From assembly GCA_007115705.1 (NCBI GenBank), contig QXEO01000876.1, forward strand, positions 827,017 to 891,016: a DNA stretch of 64,000 nucleotides, read 5' to 3'. Each line of letters starts with the position of its first letter. The stretch's first letter is position 1. The notes under the pieces were generated by a model. The model searched no databases, was not told the DNA's origin, and saw only the letters and a program-made list of their open reading frames with translations. The position numbers and the translations under genes are program-made. This stretch comes from Dactylis glomerata. Its lineage: Eukaryota; Streptophyta; Magnoliopsida; Poales; Poaceae. Of the stretch, positions 47,396 through 56,696 are shown piece after piece.

Positions 47396-48724
47396 CTAGG
47401 GTCCTAGCGTGATTCCCCATAGCGACACACGCCCTGTAGCGTCTGGGTTGTTGAGGATGCTGGAGACTGGATTTGAAGCCACTACTATGATGGAGTGGCA
47501 CTCGAAATAGTGCGGCAGTTTCTTCCCCGTCATGTAGATGGCGTATGCCAACTTCTGATAATGGGGGTATCTTTGCTTGGTTGGCGATAGGACTTCGCTC
47601 AAGTAGTACACGGGCCTCTGTACGCCGTGTTCTTTGCCTTCTTCTGCACGTTCGACTACAAGCACTGAACTGACAACTTGATTTGTAGCCGCAATGTATA
47701 GCAGCATTGGCTCTTTTTCTCGTGGCGTGGCGAGGACTGGGGAGGTCGACAGACGTCGCTTGAGGTCGTCGAACGCGGCTTGCGCTTCTTCGGTCCACGT
47801 GAAGTTGTCCGTTTTCCGGAGCAGCCGATAAAAGGGCAGTGCTTTCTCGCCAAGCTTGCTGATGAAGCGGCTAAGCGCTGCGAGTCGACCTGTCAGCTGC
47901 TGGACATGTCGAAGTGTCTTCGGAGGCTGCATGCTGATGATGGCCTTTATCTTCTCTGGGTTGCCTTCGATTCCCCTCTCGGAGATCAGATAGCCCAGCA
48001 ATTGGCCAGTGGGTACCCCGAAAGAGCATTTCTTCGGGTTAAGCTTGATGATATATCTGTCGAGGTTGGCGAAGGTTTCTCGAAGGTCATCGAGCAAGGT
48101 ATCTGCTTTCGATGTCTTGATGACAATGTCGTCGACGTAAACTTCAACATTGCGTCCGATTTGTTCCTTCAGGCATGCTTGCATACACCGCTGATACGTA
48201 GCTCCGGCGTTCTTGAGCCCGAAAGGCATCGTCATGTAGCAGTATACCCCATGCGGGGTGATGAACGCCGTCTTGTCTTCGTCTTCTACTTTCAGCCGTA
48301 TCTGGTTATACCCCGAGTAGGCGTCGAGGAACGAGAGGCGCTCGCATCCTGCCGTGGAGTCGACGATCTGGTCGATTCGGGGTAAAGGGAAGTAGTCCTT
48401 CGGGCAGTGTTTGTTTAGGGCTGTGAAGTTGATGCACATCCTGTAGATCTTGGTGTCCTTCTTCTCCACCATGACCGGTGGTGAGAGCCACGTGGCTTCC
48501 TTGATCTCTCTGATGAACTTGGCTTCGAGGAGGCGATTGATTTCTTCGCCCATCGATTTGGCCTTCTCTGGGTTGTACCGTCGCATAGACTGCTTGACCG
48601 GTTTCGTGTTGGGGAATATTTTAAGCTCGTGCTCGGCGAGTTCCCTAGGGATGCCTGGCATATCTGCTGGACACCAGGCGAACATCCTCCAGTGCTCACG
48701 GAGGAACTCGATGAGCGCGCTTTC
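47396..48724 (-). CDS. Reverse transcriptase with first RNase H remnant, Tat element
   Basis: It continues in frame after the TAG at 48725-48727. RT order: the N-terminal HELKIFP and KQSMRRYNPEK words, FIREI and PPVMVEKKD, the catalytic Asp in RLSFLDAYSGYNQI, MPFGLKNAGATYQ, and the YVDD box (about 48128-48142). Then come thumb/connection (LLGYLISERGIEGNPEKI, RLAALSRFISK) and a Ty3-type RNase H stretch (from KEPMLLYIAA on), which is shorter and lacks a clear full set of acids. It copies genomic RNA into cDNA from the tRNA primer. The ATG at 48685 is internal to the domain and unlikely to be a true start. Confidence 0.9.
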   Translation of the reverse strand, partial: ESALIEFLREHWRMFAWCPADMPGIPRELAEHELKIFPNTKPVKQSMRRYNPEKAKSMGEEINRLLEAKFIREIKEATWLSPPVMVEKKDTKIYRMCINFTALNKHCPKDYFPLPRIDQIVDSTAGCERLSFLDAYSGYNQIRLKVEDEDKTAFITPHGVYCYMTMPFGLKNAGATYQRCMQACLKEQIGRNVEVYVDDIVIKTSKADTLLDDLRETFANLDRYIIKLNPKKCSFGVPTGQLLGYLISERGIEGNPEKIKAIISMQPPKTLRHVQQLTGRLAALSRFISKLGEKALPFYRLLRKTDNFTWTEEAQAAFDDLKRRLSTSPVLATPREKEPMLLYIAATNQVVSSVLVVERAEEGKEHGVQRPVYYLSEVLSPTKQRYPHYQKLAYAIYMTGKKLPHYFECHSIIVVASNPVSSILNNPDATGRVSLWGITLGP

Positions 48725-51700
48725 CTATGCGGGGGAAAGAGAGTTCGACACCCGCGCCGTCTTGGTTGGATCAGTCGGGTGGATCTGGTGTTCTCGGGTG
48801 TCTTTGGTGGCATCGAAAGATAGCTCTGGGGCGTTCTGCTGCGCCGGTGGGTCAATATCCATGACAGTGGCCTCCCGAATGTGGTGCAATTCCTCGTGCA
48901 CCCCGAAAGTCTGGGACATGTCGTTGAAGTCCTTGTCGCAGTTTTCTGACCGCGCAAAGCTGCCGCTGATCGTTAGTGGTCCTCTGTTTGCGGGCATCCG
49001 TAACTTGAGGTAGGCGTAGTGGGGTACCGCCATGAATTGGGCGAATGCTGGTCGCCCAAGGATAGCATGGTACTGTGAGGGCCAGTCGACCACCTCGAAT
49101 TCGATCTTCTCCTTTCTGAAGTTTGCTTTAGTGCCGAAGATGACGTCGAGGTGTATCGCCCCCAATGGGTACGTCGGCTTTCCCGGGACGATTCCATGGA
49201 AAGAAGTCTCCGTTGGCAGGAGATTGTTTAGTGAAATCTTGATCTTTCGCAGGGTGTCTGCGTAGATGAGGTTCAAGCTGCTGCCTCCGTCCATAAACAC
49301 CTTTTTTGAGGTGAAACCCCCTATTTGCGCCTCGAGAACCAGAGCATGGTGTCCTGGGCGTGGTATCTTCGGTGGGTGATCTGACCGATCGAAACCAATC
49401 GGATGTTCGGACCAATTCAGATATTCGGGAGTAGCTGGTGGCGCGTGTTCGGCGTGGAACACTTCTCTCGCGCGCTTTCGCCGGACTTTGTTCATCGGGC
49501 GCCCCCTCTGAATCATGGGCACGAAACCTCTTGGTGGCGGGAACTCTTCTTCCTCATTGGCTGGCTGTCGCTGCTCGGCTTGCTGGATCGTAGCGGCCTG
49601 ATGGCTTTGCTGTACGACGTTTGCTGGTGGATTCGGCGGTGGCGGTGGAGCGTTGTAGGCTATCGCCCCTGCCACTGGTTGCTCGACGTTCATTCTCTCC
49701 TGAAGTGCTCGGTTGAGGCGAAGGAATTCCCTGCACTCGATGAGGAGGTGTGCAGGTTTTCGTACTCCGTCCTTGTCGAGGTACGTGTGCCTTGGGCATC
49801 CGCTATCAAGCATCTCTTCTGCCGACAGCTGTGGCTGCCGGCGACGCCACTCCTTGCTGGGTTTCGAGTCACGGCTGCTACTGCCGTAGTAAGTGTTTCC
49901 TCGCCGCGGTAAGTCGCGATTGTCGTCGCGGTCTTCGTGCACGCAGCCAGCTGCTACCATGTCTACGTTCTCCGTGTTGTCGTAGCGGCTTCGGCGACCT
50001 TTCTTCCGGGATCCGGGATGGAATTGGTCCTTCGCATCGCCATCGCGTTCTGCTGATCGACGGCGGCTTCTGGGAGCCGAGATGGAGTCTTCGCCATCGG
50101 CCCGTTCGTTCGCCAAACTCATGAGGTGGTCGATGGTTCTGGGCTTGCAGCGCCCCAGTTCCTCCTTGAAGTCACGCCGAAATAAGCCGTCCCGAAATGC
50201 ATCGATGGCCCTTTCGGGCGAGATGTTTTCTGTCGTGTTCCGAAGGCTGATCCATCGTGAGATGTATGACCTCAGGTTTTCGCCGGTCTTCTGCACGCAT
50301 AAGCGGAGCTCTTCGAACGACGTAGGGCGTCGTGAGGTGCCTCGGAAGTTTGCGATAAACGCTTGCCGAAACTCTTCCCAGGAGCGAATGCTGTCTGGGG
50401 CGAGATTATTCAACCATGCCCTTGCGTTATCTTTTAGGTGCAGCGATAACAACTGGAGAGCGTTGTCTCTAGATCCGCCGCTGATCTTGACAGCGGTCAT
50501 GAAATCATCTAGCCAAATTCGGGGATCCTGCTGCCCGTTGAATTTAACTATGCCGTCGCTGAGTTTGATTCCTCTTGGCAACGGTACGGAGCGGATCAGA
50601 AGGCTAAAGCATTCTGCCCCGCAGAGTCCATCGCTGGCGCCGCCGAATGTTTCGGCCTCACGATCTCCCTCGAAGCGGCGCGCCTCGCGCCGCGCTCGTG
50701 CCTGGTCGACCCTGTTCTGGGCCAGACCGTGCCGAAGTTCTCCGTTGATGGGTTCGACCACTTGTGCTCGAGGTGCTGCGGCCGGCGCCGGTGCTGGGTG
50801 CCCTTCTTGCTCCGGCGGTGGTGCGACTCTTGTTGTTGTCGCGCCATGATCTGAGCCAGGCGTGCCTTGTAGCACCCTTACTCCTTCGAGTGCTAAATTT
50901 CGCAGATGTCGCATATGTTCATCGCCATTAGATGCGTTTGCGGCAATGTATGCCGCCGCAGCCATGATTGCTGCTTCCTTGGTTTTGGGCATCAAATCGG
51001 CCTCATTGAATTCTGCCTCCAGGTTTTGGGTGATATTGTGCATATCGGCCCCGGGCTGAGTGCGCGATCTCGATCGGCGTTGAACGCTCGATGAATAGTG
51101 TGATGACCTTTCCGCCCGCCTTTTGCTGGACGCGTCGGCCTCCTCTCTGCGCCGCTCCAGCACTCGCCTATCAGCGCTGATCTGATCTTTCTGTTCCTGG
51201 ACGACAAATCGCAGTGCAGCTAAGTCGCTTGGGCTTGGGTTGGGACCGAAATTTACTTCGCCCGCATAAACCCTCCTTGCGAACCGAATTTGATCGTGCG
51301 TGAGCACCTGGCGTCCGCTATCCGCCCGGCTTCGGCCGTCGTTCTCGTTTCTGTCGGCATGCGATGCCATCATGCAATGGCCTCCGGGCCATGGGGTCGA
51401 ATCGTCGCTGATTTCGCCCAGCGCTGGAGGATAGACGTCGTCACTTTCGACATAGGGTTCGACCTCGATCATGAAGTCAGAATCATAATCGGCTACATAG
51501 CCATCACTGGATGCGTTAGATTCGCATAGTGAGGCGGTGCTTGCCGAATTGCCGATTTTCCCCTTAGCTTCGGGGTAGACGTCGTCGTCGTCGTCGGAGC
51601 ACGTGTAGTCCGAGTATAATCCCTCGACGTAGTCAGGATCATATGGTGCGGTGCGAAGCGTGAGGGCGTTGAGAGCCCGATCGCACTCGGATATCGTTGG

Positions 51701-52447
51701 GTAGATAGCTGCTGTACCTCCCCGCGGATCTTCACAGCCGGCGATCTCATGGAGTGAGAAATCTCCGGCGCCCACGTAGTGGTATGCGTCGCAGTCGACG
51801 CAGTATGCGGTGGTCGGGGATGGAGGCGGATCTTCGAAATCGTTCGACCCTACTGATGGGGTTGAAATCTTCAGTCTCAGCTCCTCCTTTGACGGCGCTA
51901 GTGACGCGCCTGCCGAGGGTTTGCCCCCGACGGATGGTGGTGTCGTCGCTTCGGCCACGAGCGGAGCCGATTCACCGATGGAGAGCAGTTCCATTGCTCC
52001 ATTGCTGTCCACGTGGAAATTGAACAGTCCGAAAGCCATGTCATAGCCTTCGGGCGCTGCTCTTGCCGTGCTTGGGACGGGGTCGATGGCGCTCACCGTC
52101 GAGGTGAGGTTGATGGTGCCTGGCAAGACGCCATCGACGACAGTCGAATCGACTGCGCCAGTCTCGAGCTCCATCGGGCTGGTGTGGACGATGGCCGGCA
52201 CAGCGATGCCGGCGAGGGTGTCGATGCCGATCTTGGAAGTGGTGTCGTCGTTGGTTGGTGCAGCGATGCCGATGGCAGTGCTGATCTTGGCGGGGGTGTC
52301 GACGTTGGTCGGCGCGGCGATGCCGACGGTAGTGTCGATGCCGATCTTGGTTGTGGTCGGTGATGGAGCCGGCGAATCCGTAGATCCAGATCCCGTCGTC
52401 CCCACGGTCGGCGCCAATTGACGAGGTTTATCCCCGGCAATGCCCAT
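48725..52447 (-). CDS. Gag-protease polyprotein of the Tat element
   Basis: The frame is open for over 1,200 codons, back through the PBS into the 5' LTR. I give the first ATG of that frame (52447, inside the LTR); ATG 52174 is a more usual start after the PBS. The N-terminal third is low complexity with imperfect repeats (GIDTLAGIAVP, AIGIAAPTND). The Retrotrans_gag capsid region begins near 50582 (IVKFNGQQDPRIWLDDFM, then WEEFRQAFIANFRG). A Cys/His cluster near 49730-49800 (C-x2-H...H-x4-EC) is only knuckle-like. The aspartic protease has D-G-G-S in KKVFMDGGSSLNLIYADTL (about 49258-49315) and AILGRPAFAQF. It stops at TAG 48725-48727, exactly between protease and RT. That stop is either a nonsense change or the family's own gag-pro/pol boundary. 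Confidence 0.88.
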   Translation of the reverse strand: MGIAGDKPRQLAPTVGTTGSGSTDSPAPSPTTTKIGIDTTVGIAAPTNVDTPAKISTAIGIAAPTNDDTTSKIGIDTLAGIAVPAIVHTSPMELETGAVDSTVVDGVLPGTINLTSTVSAIDPVPSTARAAPEGYDMAFGLFNFHVDSNGAMELLSIGESAPLVAEATTPPSVGGKPSAGASLAPSKEELRLKISTPSVGSNDFEDPPPSPTTAYCVDCDAYHYVGAGDFSLHEIAGCEDPRGGTAAIYPTISECDRALNALTLRTAPYDPDYVEGLYSDYTCSDDDDDVYPEAKGKIGNSASTASLCESNASSDGYVADYDSDFMIEVEPYVESDDVYPPALGEISDDSTPWPGGHCMMASHADRNENDGRSRADSGRQVLTHDQIRFARRVYAGEVNFGPNPSPSDLAALRFVVQEQKDQISADRRVLERRREEADASSKRRAERSSHYSSSVQRRSRSRTQPGADMHNITQNLEAEFNEADLMPKTKEAAIMAAAAYIAANASNGDEHMRHLRNLALEGVRVLQGTPGSDHGATTTRVAPPPEQEGHPAPAPAAAPRAQVVEPINGELRHGLAQNRVDQARARREARRFEGDREAETFGGASDGLCGAECFSLLIRSVPLPRGIKLSDGIVKFNGQQDPRIWLDDFMTAVKISGGSRDNALQLLSLHLKDNARAWLNNLAPDSIRSWEEFRQAFIANFRGTSRRPTSFEELRLCVQKTGENLRSYISRWISLRNTTENISPERAIDAFRDGLFRRDFKEELGRCKPRTIDHLMSLANERADGEDSISAPRSRRRSAERDGDAKDQFHPGSRKKGRRSRYDNTENVDMVAAGCVHEDRDDNRDLPRRGNTYYGSSSRDSKPSKEWRRRQPQLSAEEMLDSGCPRHTYLDKDGVRKPAHLLIECREFLRLNRALQERMNVEQPVAGAIAYNAPPPPPNPPANVVQQSHQAATIQQAEQRQPANEEEEFPPPRGFVPMIQRGRPMNKVRRKRAREVFHAEHAPPATPEYLNWSEHPIGFDRSDHPPKIPRPGHHALVLEAQIGGFTSKKVFMDGGSSLNLIYADTLRKIKISLNNLLPTETSFHGIVPGKPTYPLGAIHLDVIFGTKANFRKEKIEFEVVDWPSQYHAILGRPAFAQFMAVPHYAYLKLRMPANRGPLTISGSFARSENCDKDFNDMSQTFGVHEELHHIREATVMDIDPPAQQNAPELSFDATKDTREHQIHPTDPTKTARVSNSLSPA
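52399..52416 (-). other. Primer-binding site of the Tat element
   Basis: Minus strand TGGCGCCGACCGTGGGGA, 2 nt after the 5' LTR end. It starts with the TGGCGCC core shared by many plant Ty3 elements. I have not matched the tRNA. Confidence 0.8.
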
Positions 52448-52966
52448 GTCGAAGGGCTTTCGATCTAGGAAGCGTATTGGGAACCTGGCGAACTCGACGG
52501 CGATCAGACGAAAGCAGTAGGACACGAGGATTTACCCAGGTTCAGCCCCCTCGAAAGGTAAAAGGCCTACGTCCTGCTTGTCTGACTTTGTATTGATGTG
52601 GTGATAGCGATGATGGTGTTACAATGGAGGCGTAGATTGGATCTAGCCGAGGCAGAGAACTCTAGGTTATCGAGTGCTCCGGCGTGAGGTGGGTGGAAGT
52701 GAATCTAGGGTTTCGAGACCTCCCTCCCAGTCTTTTATATGTCAAGACTAGGTCTCAGGAGTGTCCCTCAAGCCCAATACAGATCGGATCAACCGAGGAC
52801 TAGTCTAACTTGGACTCCTCGAAATCTTGCTTGTGCACCAAGTATTGCTCCTGGGCCGCGCCAAGCCACTGCCTTGATAGGCCCCGAAAGCCTTCTGCGA
52901 GACACCCTTCCTGGACCGAAAACCAGGTAGGCGAATATCGGGGGCCCGTTTGTCATTCCTTCGTCA
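52419..52966 (-). repeat. 5' LTR of the Tat element
   Basis: 548 bp. A minus-strand TATA-type CATATAAAAG lies near 52732-52741, followed about 100 bp later by a leader that leads into the PBS. This is the presumed promoter of gag-pol. Confidence 0.95.
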
Positions 52967-53157
52967 CTAATCTTAAAAAATATGGTGTCTTGACAGTCCT
53001 TTTTCCAGCAGAATCCTGACTCCGGCAGTGAATTCTCCAATAATCATCAAACATGCAAAATAGAGAAAATAACATAAATATCATCTCTAAATATGAAATA
53101 TATCAATGAATAACAGTAAATTATGATATAAAATAGTGACGCAAAATGGACGTATCA

Positions 53158-53689
53158 CGCTGCCCCAGCCATCGTCGTCGCGCCCTAGCCATCGTCGCCC
53201 CAGCCATGGCCGCCTGCTCTGCAGGCTCTGTCGAAGGGGAGGTGACACTGCGAAGACCCAGCCATCGCCCCAGCCACGGCTGCTCCCCTGCCGCTTCGCC
53301 TCCGCCGCCTACTTCTTTGCAGCTCCGCCTCCGCCGCCTACTTCTTTGCAGCTCCGCCTCCGCCGCCTACTTCCCTGCCGCGTCGCCAATCGCCTCTCAG
53401 GCACCATCGCCGCCACTCGCCTAAACAAAGGGAGCAGAGTAGTTAGGGATTTGGTGGTGTGTCTTGCGAACGGTCAGAATCAGCTAAATGTAATAAATGC
53501 AAGGGGTTATTAGCAAAACCGTGTGTGCGCTCTTTGCCACCGTGTCACGCCACACGTCGAATAGTTACTGGTTGGGACGAGTAATGCTCCTAGAAGACAA
53601 CTATTGGGACTACTTCTTCCCCAAATACAACTAGTGGGACTGAAGTGCTTGGAGAAGACAACTTTTGGGACCAACAATGTATTTAGCTC
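53158..53689 (-). other. Right arm of the split Mutator-like element
   Basis: 53430-53689 is the complement-related arm to 16758-17000. 53160-53400 is GC-rich with repeats of GCCGCCTACTTC and CAGCTCCGCCTCC. On the minus strand an ATG near 53407 opens a short Arg/Gly-rich frame, possibly the 5' part of a captured gene. No domain is recognised. Confidence 0.45.
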
Positions 53690-53698
53690 CGTCAAAAA

Positions 53699-54462
53699 TC
53701 ATAAGAATCGTCCGTTACGATTTGGAACGATAAAATCATCAGTGCATATTTAAATACATTTAGACCTCTTTAATTCATTGGATTTGCAAAGAATTTATGT
53801 AGAATTGAGATCCTATAGAAATATTTCATACATAAACGTTTGATTCATAGAAACATATCTCATAGAAAATAATCCTATAGAAATCTTGTAGTGTATAAAT
53901 TCTATGAGAAAAAAACATTAGATCATACCTCATGGAATATATTTTTTGCTACAATCAAAGAAAATAATACCATCGCACCTAGGGTGGGGTACCTCTCTGT
54001 CCTCTCCCCTCGCGCCGGCCATAGCTATACTATTATTTCTCGCAATAATACCATCCACATGTTCCGTGTATTTCATTTTCTGATTATGTCCATATATACG
54101 TGTAAACATCTGTCCAAGAGAAAGACAACTAAATGTCGAATTCACGATATCTCAGTGAGAATCATGTGGCGTAAATATTGCTGCAGAAAGCGATTTCTTG
54201 ACATTGGGGTCTCGTCCTCCTTGGGTGGCACCAAAATAAGCGGCGGGCGGAAATAATGCAGTCGCGTCAGCCGTTATTTCGGGGAGAATGAAGATTGGGA
54301 GCCAGTCGGGTGAGGCGTGCGTTGTGCGGTAGCCAAGAAAGATTGCGGTGTATTGCTGAACACGTGGTCTTGCTCGCCAGTCACCATTGTCGCTTGCCTC
54401 TTTTGTCTTCCTGGGTCCTTTGCCTTGCTCGATTTTTTTCTATTTTTGGCAAGGCTTCTCAC
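53699..54462. other. Unassigned stretch with possible MITE remnant
   Basis: 53755-53935 has the rhythm of grass MITEs (TTTGATTCATAGAAA, CCTATAGAAAT) but no matched ends or TSD. The rest shows no gene, repeat end or RNA. Confidence 0.35.
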
Positions 54463-54660
54463 ACATTGTGTGGCGATTTAAACAAAAATAACCTAAACTT
54501 GATACAAATTTAAAAAATAAACCATAGGCGAAACTATTTTACCCGAATAACCCTTTTTGGCCGCGTCAGTCCCGGTGGCGCAGCAGATGATGGTGCGGCG
54601 CCACTGCCAGTGGCGCGGCAGTGGCTGCCACGTCGGCACGGCGGGCCCCGCAACGCGAGT

Positions 54661-54835
54661 GCGTCGCCACCCGAAGTGGCGAGGCAGGCGTGCGTGCGTC
54701 GCCACCCGCAGTGGCGAGGCAGGCGTGCGTGCGTCGCCACCCGCAGTGGCGAGGCAGGCGTGCGTGCGTCGCCACCCGCAGTGGCGAGGCAGGCGTGCGT
54801 GCGTCGCCACCCGCAGTGGCAAGGCAGGCGTGCGT
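54661..54835. repeat. 35-bp tandem repeat in the left MULE arm, 5 units
   Basis: Unit starts at 54661, 54696, 54731, 54766 and 54801. Each holds GCGTCGCCACCCGCAGTGGC, itself a small palindrome (GCCAC...GTGGC). The right arm has only one unit plus an inverted fragment, so the arms have diverged by repeat expansion. Long Ala/Arg-rich frames across it are artefacts. Confidence 0.9.
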
Positions 54836-55520
54836 GCGGCGCCACGCGCGGTGGCGCGGCACAATAGGGTTAGGAAAACCGCCCTAGCCCGACCCCGGCC
54901 CACCTCTCTCCCTCACTTCTCCCTCCCCACCTTTCTCTCCCTCACCAATGGCGGCGCCGACGGCTCCTCTTCTCCCTCCTTTCCTTCTCTAAATCTCCAA
55001 CAAGAAGAAGAATCCCCTTGCTCAAGATCTTCACCAAGGTACTCTCCCTCCAATCCCCTTGCTCTTCTCCCTCTTCCCCTTCTCTAATCCCCTAGTTAGT
55101 GATTTGTGTGTTTGATTCATATGGATGGATTTGTGTGGTGGACTTGTATGGTAGATTCAAATGGATGGATATGTGTGTTTGATTCATATGGATGGATTTG
55201 TGTGGTGGATATGTGTGATTGATTTATGTTTCTTGTTATTGAACTAGCAATTTTAGATTACTTGTGATGTGCAATTTGTGTGCTTCATCATATGTATAAA
55301 ATTAGTAGAATTATTATTTGCATATTATAAGGATTTGTTGTAGATTAAATGTTTGATTATGTGCATATATGCTCACATATATGTTAATAGATGAATTTTG
55401 TAGTTGAAGTTAATTTTAGATGAATTGTATAGTTGTAGATAAAATATTGGAGATAAATTGTTATAGAAGAATTGTATGAATTATGTGCATATATGCTCAC
55501 ATTATAGTCGGATTGTTTAG

Positions 55521-56040
55521 GATGGAGGAGTTAAATAATGAAAGCATTCTCGAGGGTGAAGTTGATGTTCGTCACCGTGCCTATATGATGACCGAGAAGA
55601 AGAAGGTAATTAAAAAACCAAGTACTCAAATGTAATATTGGTATGCTTGAATTGGTATGTGAGACCATGCGTGTATGTTCGTCACCGTGCAGATTCTTGG
55701 ACCATTGCGACTTAGGTACAACCAGATGACGGCAACGCCGCTGAACTACGATGAGCGGTATACCCCCTACATCCGCAATCTAGGGCTTCTACCGTTCATC
55801 TATATGGTCACCCGGATGACACTCAACGTCAATCCTGCCGCGACCACCGCGCTTGTGGACCGGTGGAGGCCGGAGACCCACACCTTTCACCTCCGGACCG
55901 GCGAGATGACAGTCACGCTAGAGGACATGGCGATGATACTTGCGCTCCCCATCGAGGGGGCTCCTCTTTGTATCGACACAGCCTGTGATGATTGGCGCGG
56001 GAAGATGTTAGATCTTATTGGGAAGTGCCCCGGGATACTC
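55521..56040 (+). pseudogene. Plant mobile domain (PMD) protein, N-terminal part, truncated
   Basis: Two exons: 55521-55605 (ATG at 55522, MEELNNESILEGE...) and 55693 to about 56040, joined in frame across a GT/AG intron. A further 5' UTR intron may start after CACCAAG near 55038. The second exon has the PMD signature: LRLRYNQ, PLNYDERYTPYIRNLGLLPF, ALVDRWRPETHTFHL and GEMTVTLEDMAMILALPI. PMD proteins (MAIN/MAIL type) are often carried by transposons and have roles in silencing or development in other plants. Here the domain breaks off near 56040, where an opposite-strand copia fragment starts, so no full protein is possible. The CT-rich stretch 54900-55080 looks like its leader. Confidence 0.78.
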
Positions 56041-56560
56041 TCAACAAGAAATAAACCATTCACAACAGGTGCATGACCATAAAAGATGTTATTCATATAA
56101 ATAGAATAACCATTATTCTCAGATTTAAATGAATAACCGTCTTGCAATAAACACGATCCAGATATAATGTTCATGCTCAACGCAGGCACATAATAACATT
56201 TATTAAGGTTTAAAACTAATCCCGAAGGTAAAACTAAGGAGAGCGTGCCGACGGCCATCACATCAACTTTTGATCCATTGCCAACGCGCATCGTCACCTC
56301 ATCCCTTGCTAGCCGCCGTCTATTCCGTAGCTCCTGTTTCGAGTTACAAATATTAGCAACTGAACTAGTATCATATACCCAGGCACTACAACGAGCGCTA
56401 GTAAGGTAAACATCAATAACATGTATATCAAATATACCATATGGCTCCTGCCGGTTGTGAACTCATCGACATGCAAGTCGTGAAAGATTACAAAACATGA
56501 TCATTGCATACATCACATATATCACATCACATCTTGTGGCCATACCATATCACAAAACAC
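56041..56560 (-). pseudogene. Ty1-copia protease/pre-integrase fragment
   Basis: On the minus strand, SAWVYDTSSVANICNS is the copia protease active site region (D-T-S where D-T-G is usual). It is followed by RVGNGSKVDVMAVGTL and then YYVPALSMNIISGSCLL, the GAG-pre-integrase part. It ends abruptly at the PMD junction near 56040. A stop lies near 56460. There are no LTRs, so this is a captured or inserted fragment rather than an element. Confidence 0.8.
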
Positions 56561-56696
56561 TCCCTGCAAAAATAAGTTAGACGCCTCTACTTTGTTGTTG
56601 CATGTTTTACGTGGCTTATGGGAGTTACAAGTTAAGAACGATTCTTACCTACGAAATACAAAACAAAGAGGTTTGCAACAGAAAACATCAATGCCC

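Larger units (their letters stand above)
38637..52966 (-). mobile_element. Young Tat-lineage Ty3 retrotransposon (14.3 kb)
   Basis: The exact TSD is CTAAT (38632-38636 and 52967-52971). The LTRs are 548 bp each and differ at 3 positions, all transitions. Order on the minus strand: 5' LTR, PBS, gag-protease, RT with a first RNase H-like tail, a second RNase H, integrase, the 27-bp array, a gene on the opposite strand, the 61-bp array, PPT and 3' LTR. The dual RNase H and the antisense extra gene are known traits of the Tat clade (Grande and Retand type). Three in-frame TAG codons break pol. Confidence 0.95.
35066..53157 (-). mobile_element. Athila-type element 3, deleted and possibly recombinant
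   Basis: The left LTR starts TGATGACCCACAAG at 35066. The right LTR ends GGACGTATCA at 53157 (minus strand TGATACGTCC). The 3' LTR is cut at about 36105. The 5' LTR lacks its last roughly 430 bp, the PBS and the leader (junction about 37742) and is split by the Tat element. The flanks ACTAC (35061-35065) and CGCTG (53158-53162) do not match. Only gag pieces remain inside (36682-37703). Counting surviving DNA without the Tat insert, about 3.8 kb is left. Confidence 0.8.
16758..53689. mobile_element. Mutator-like element split by nested retrotransposons
   Basis: The left end (16758 onward) and the complement of the right end (53689 backward) share GAGCTAAATACA and then a run of similar sequence over at least 100 bp (CCAAAAGTTGTCT, AGTCCCAATAGTTGT and others). 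The 9-bp flanks CGTTAGAAA (16749-16757) and CGTCAAAAA (53690-53698) agree at 7 of 9 positions, fitting an aged Mutator TSD. Its own DNA is only about 16758-17100 and 53158-53689; everything between was inserted later. 53160-53430 is GC-rich with short CCGCC-type repeats, perhaps a captured gene fragment. Confidence 0.6.

Noticed and set aside
48450..49013. Long plus-strand frames opposite gag-pol, and similar ones at 46620-47138 and 50082-50849
   Set aside because: They are shadows of the minus-strand polyprotein in GC-rich codons, without domains. Only the gene at 40.8-43.6 kb has splice and domain support.
54493..54903. Several Ala/Arg-rich frames on both strands
   Set aside because: They follow the 35-bp repeats and GC richness of the MULE arm, and match nothing known.
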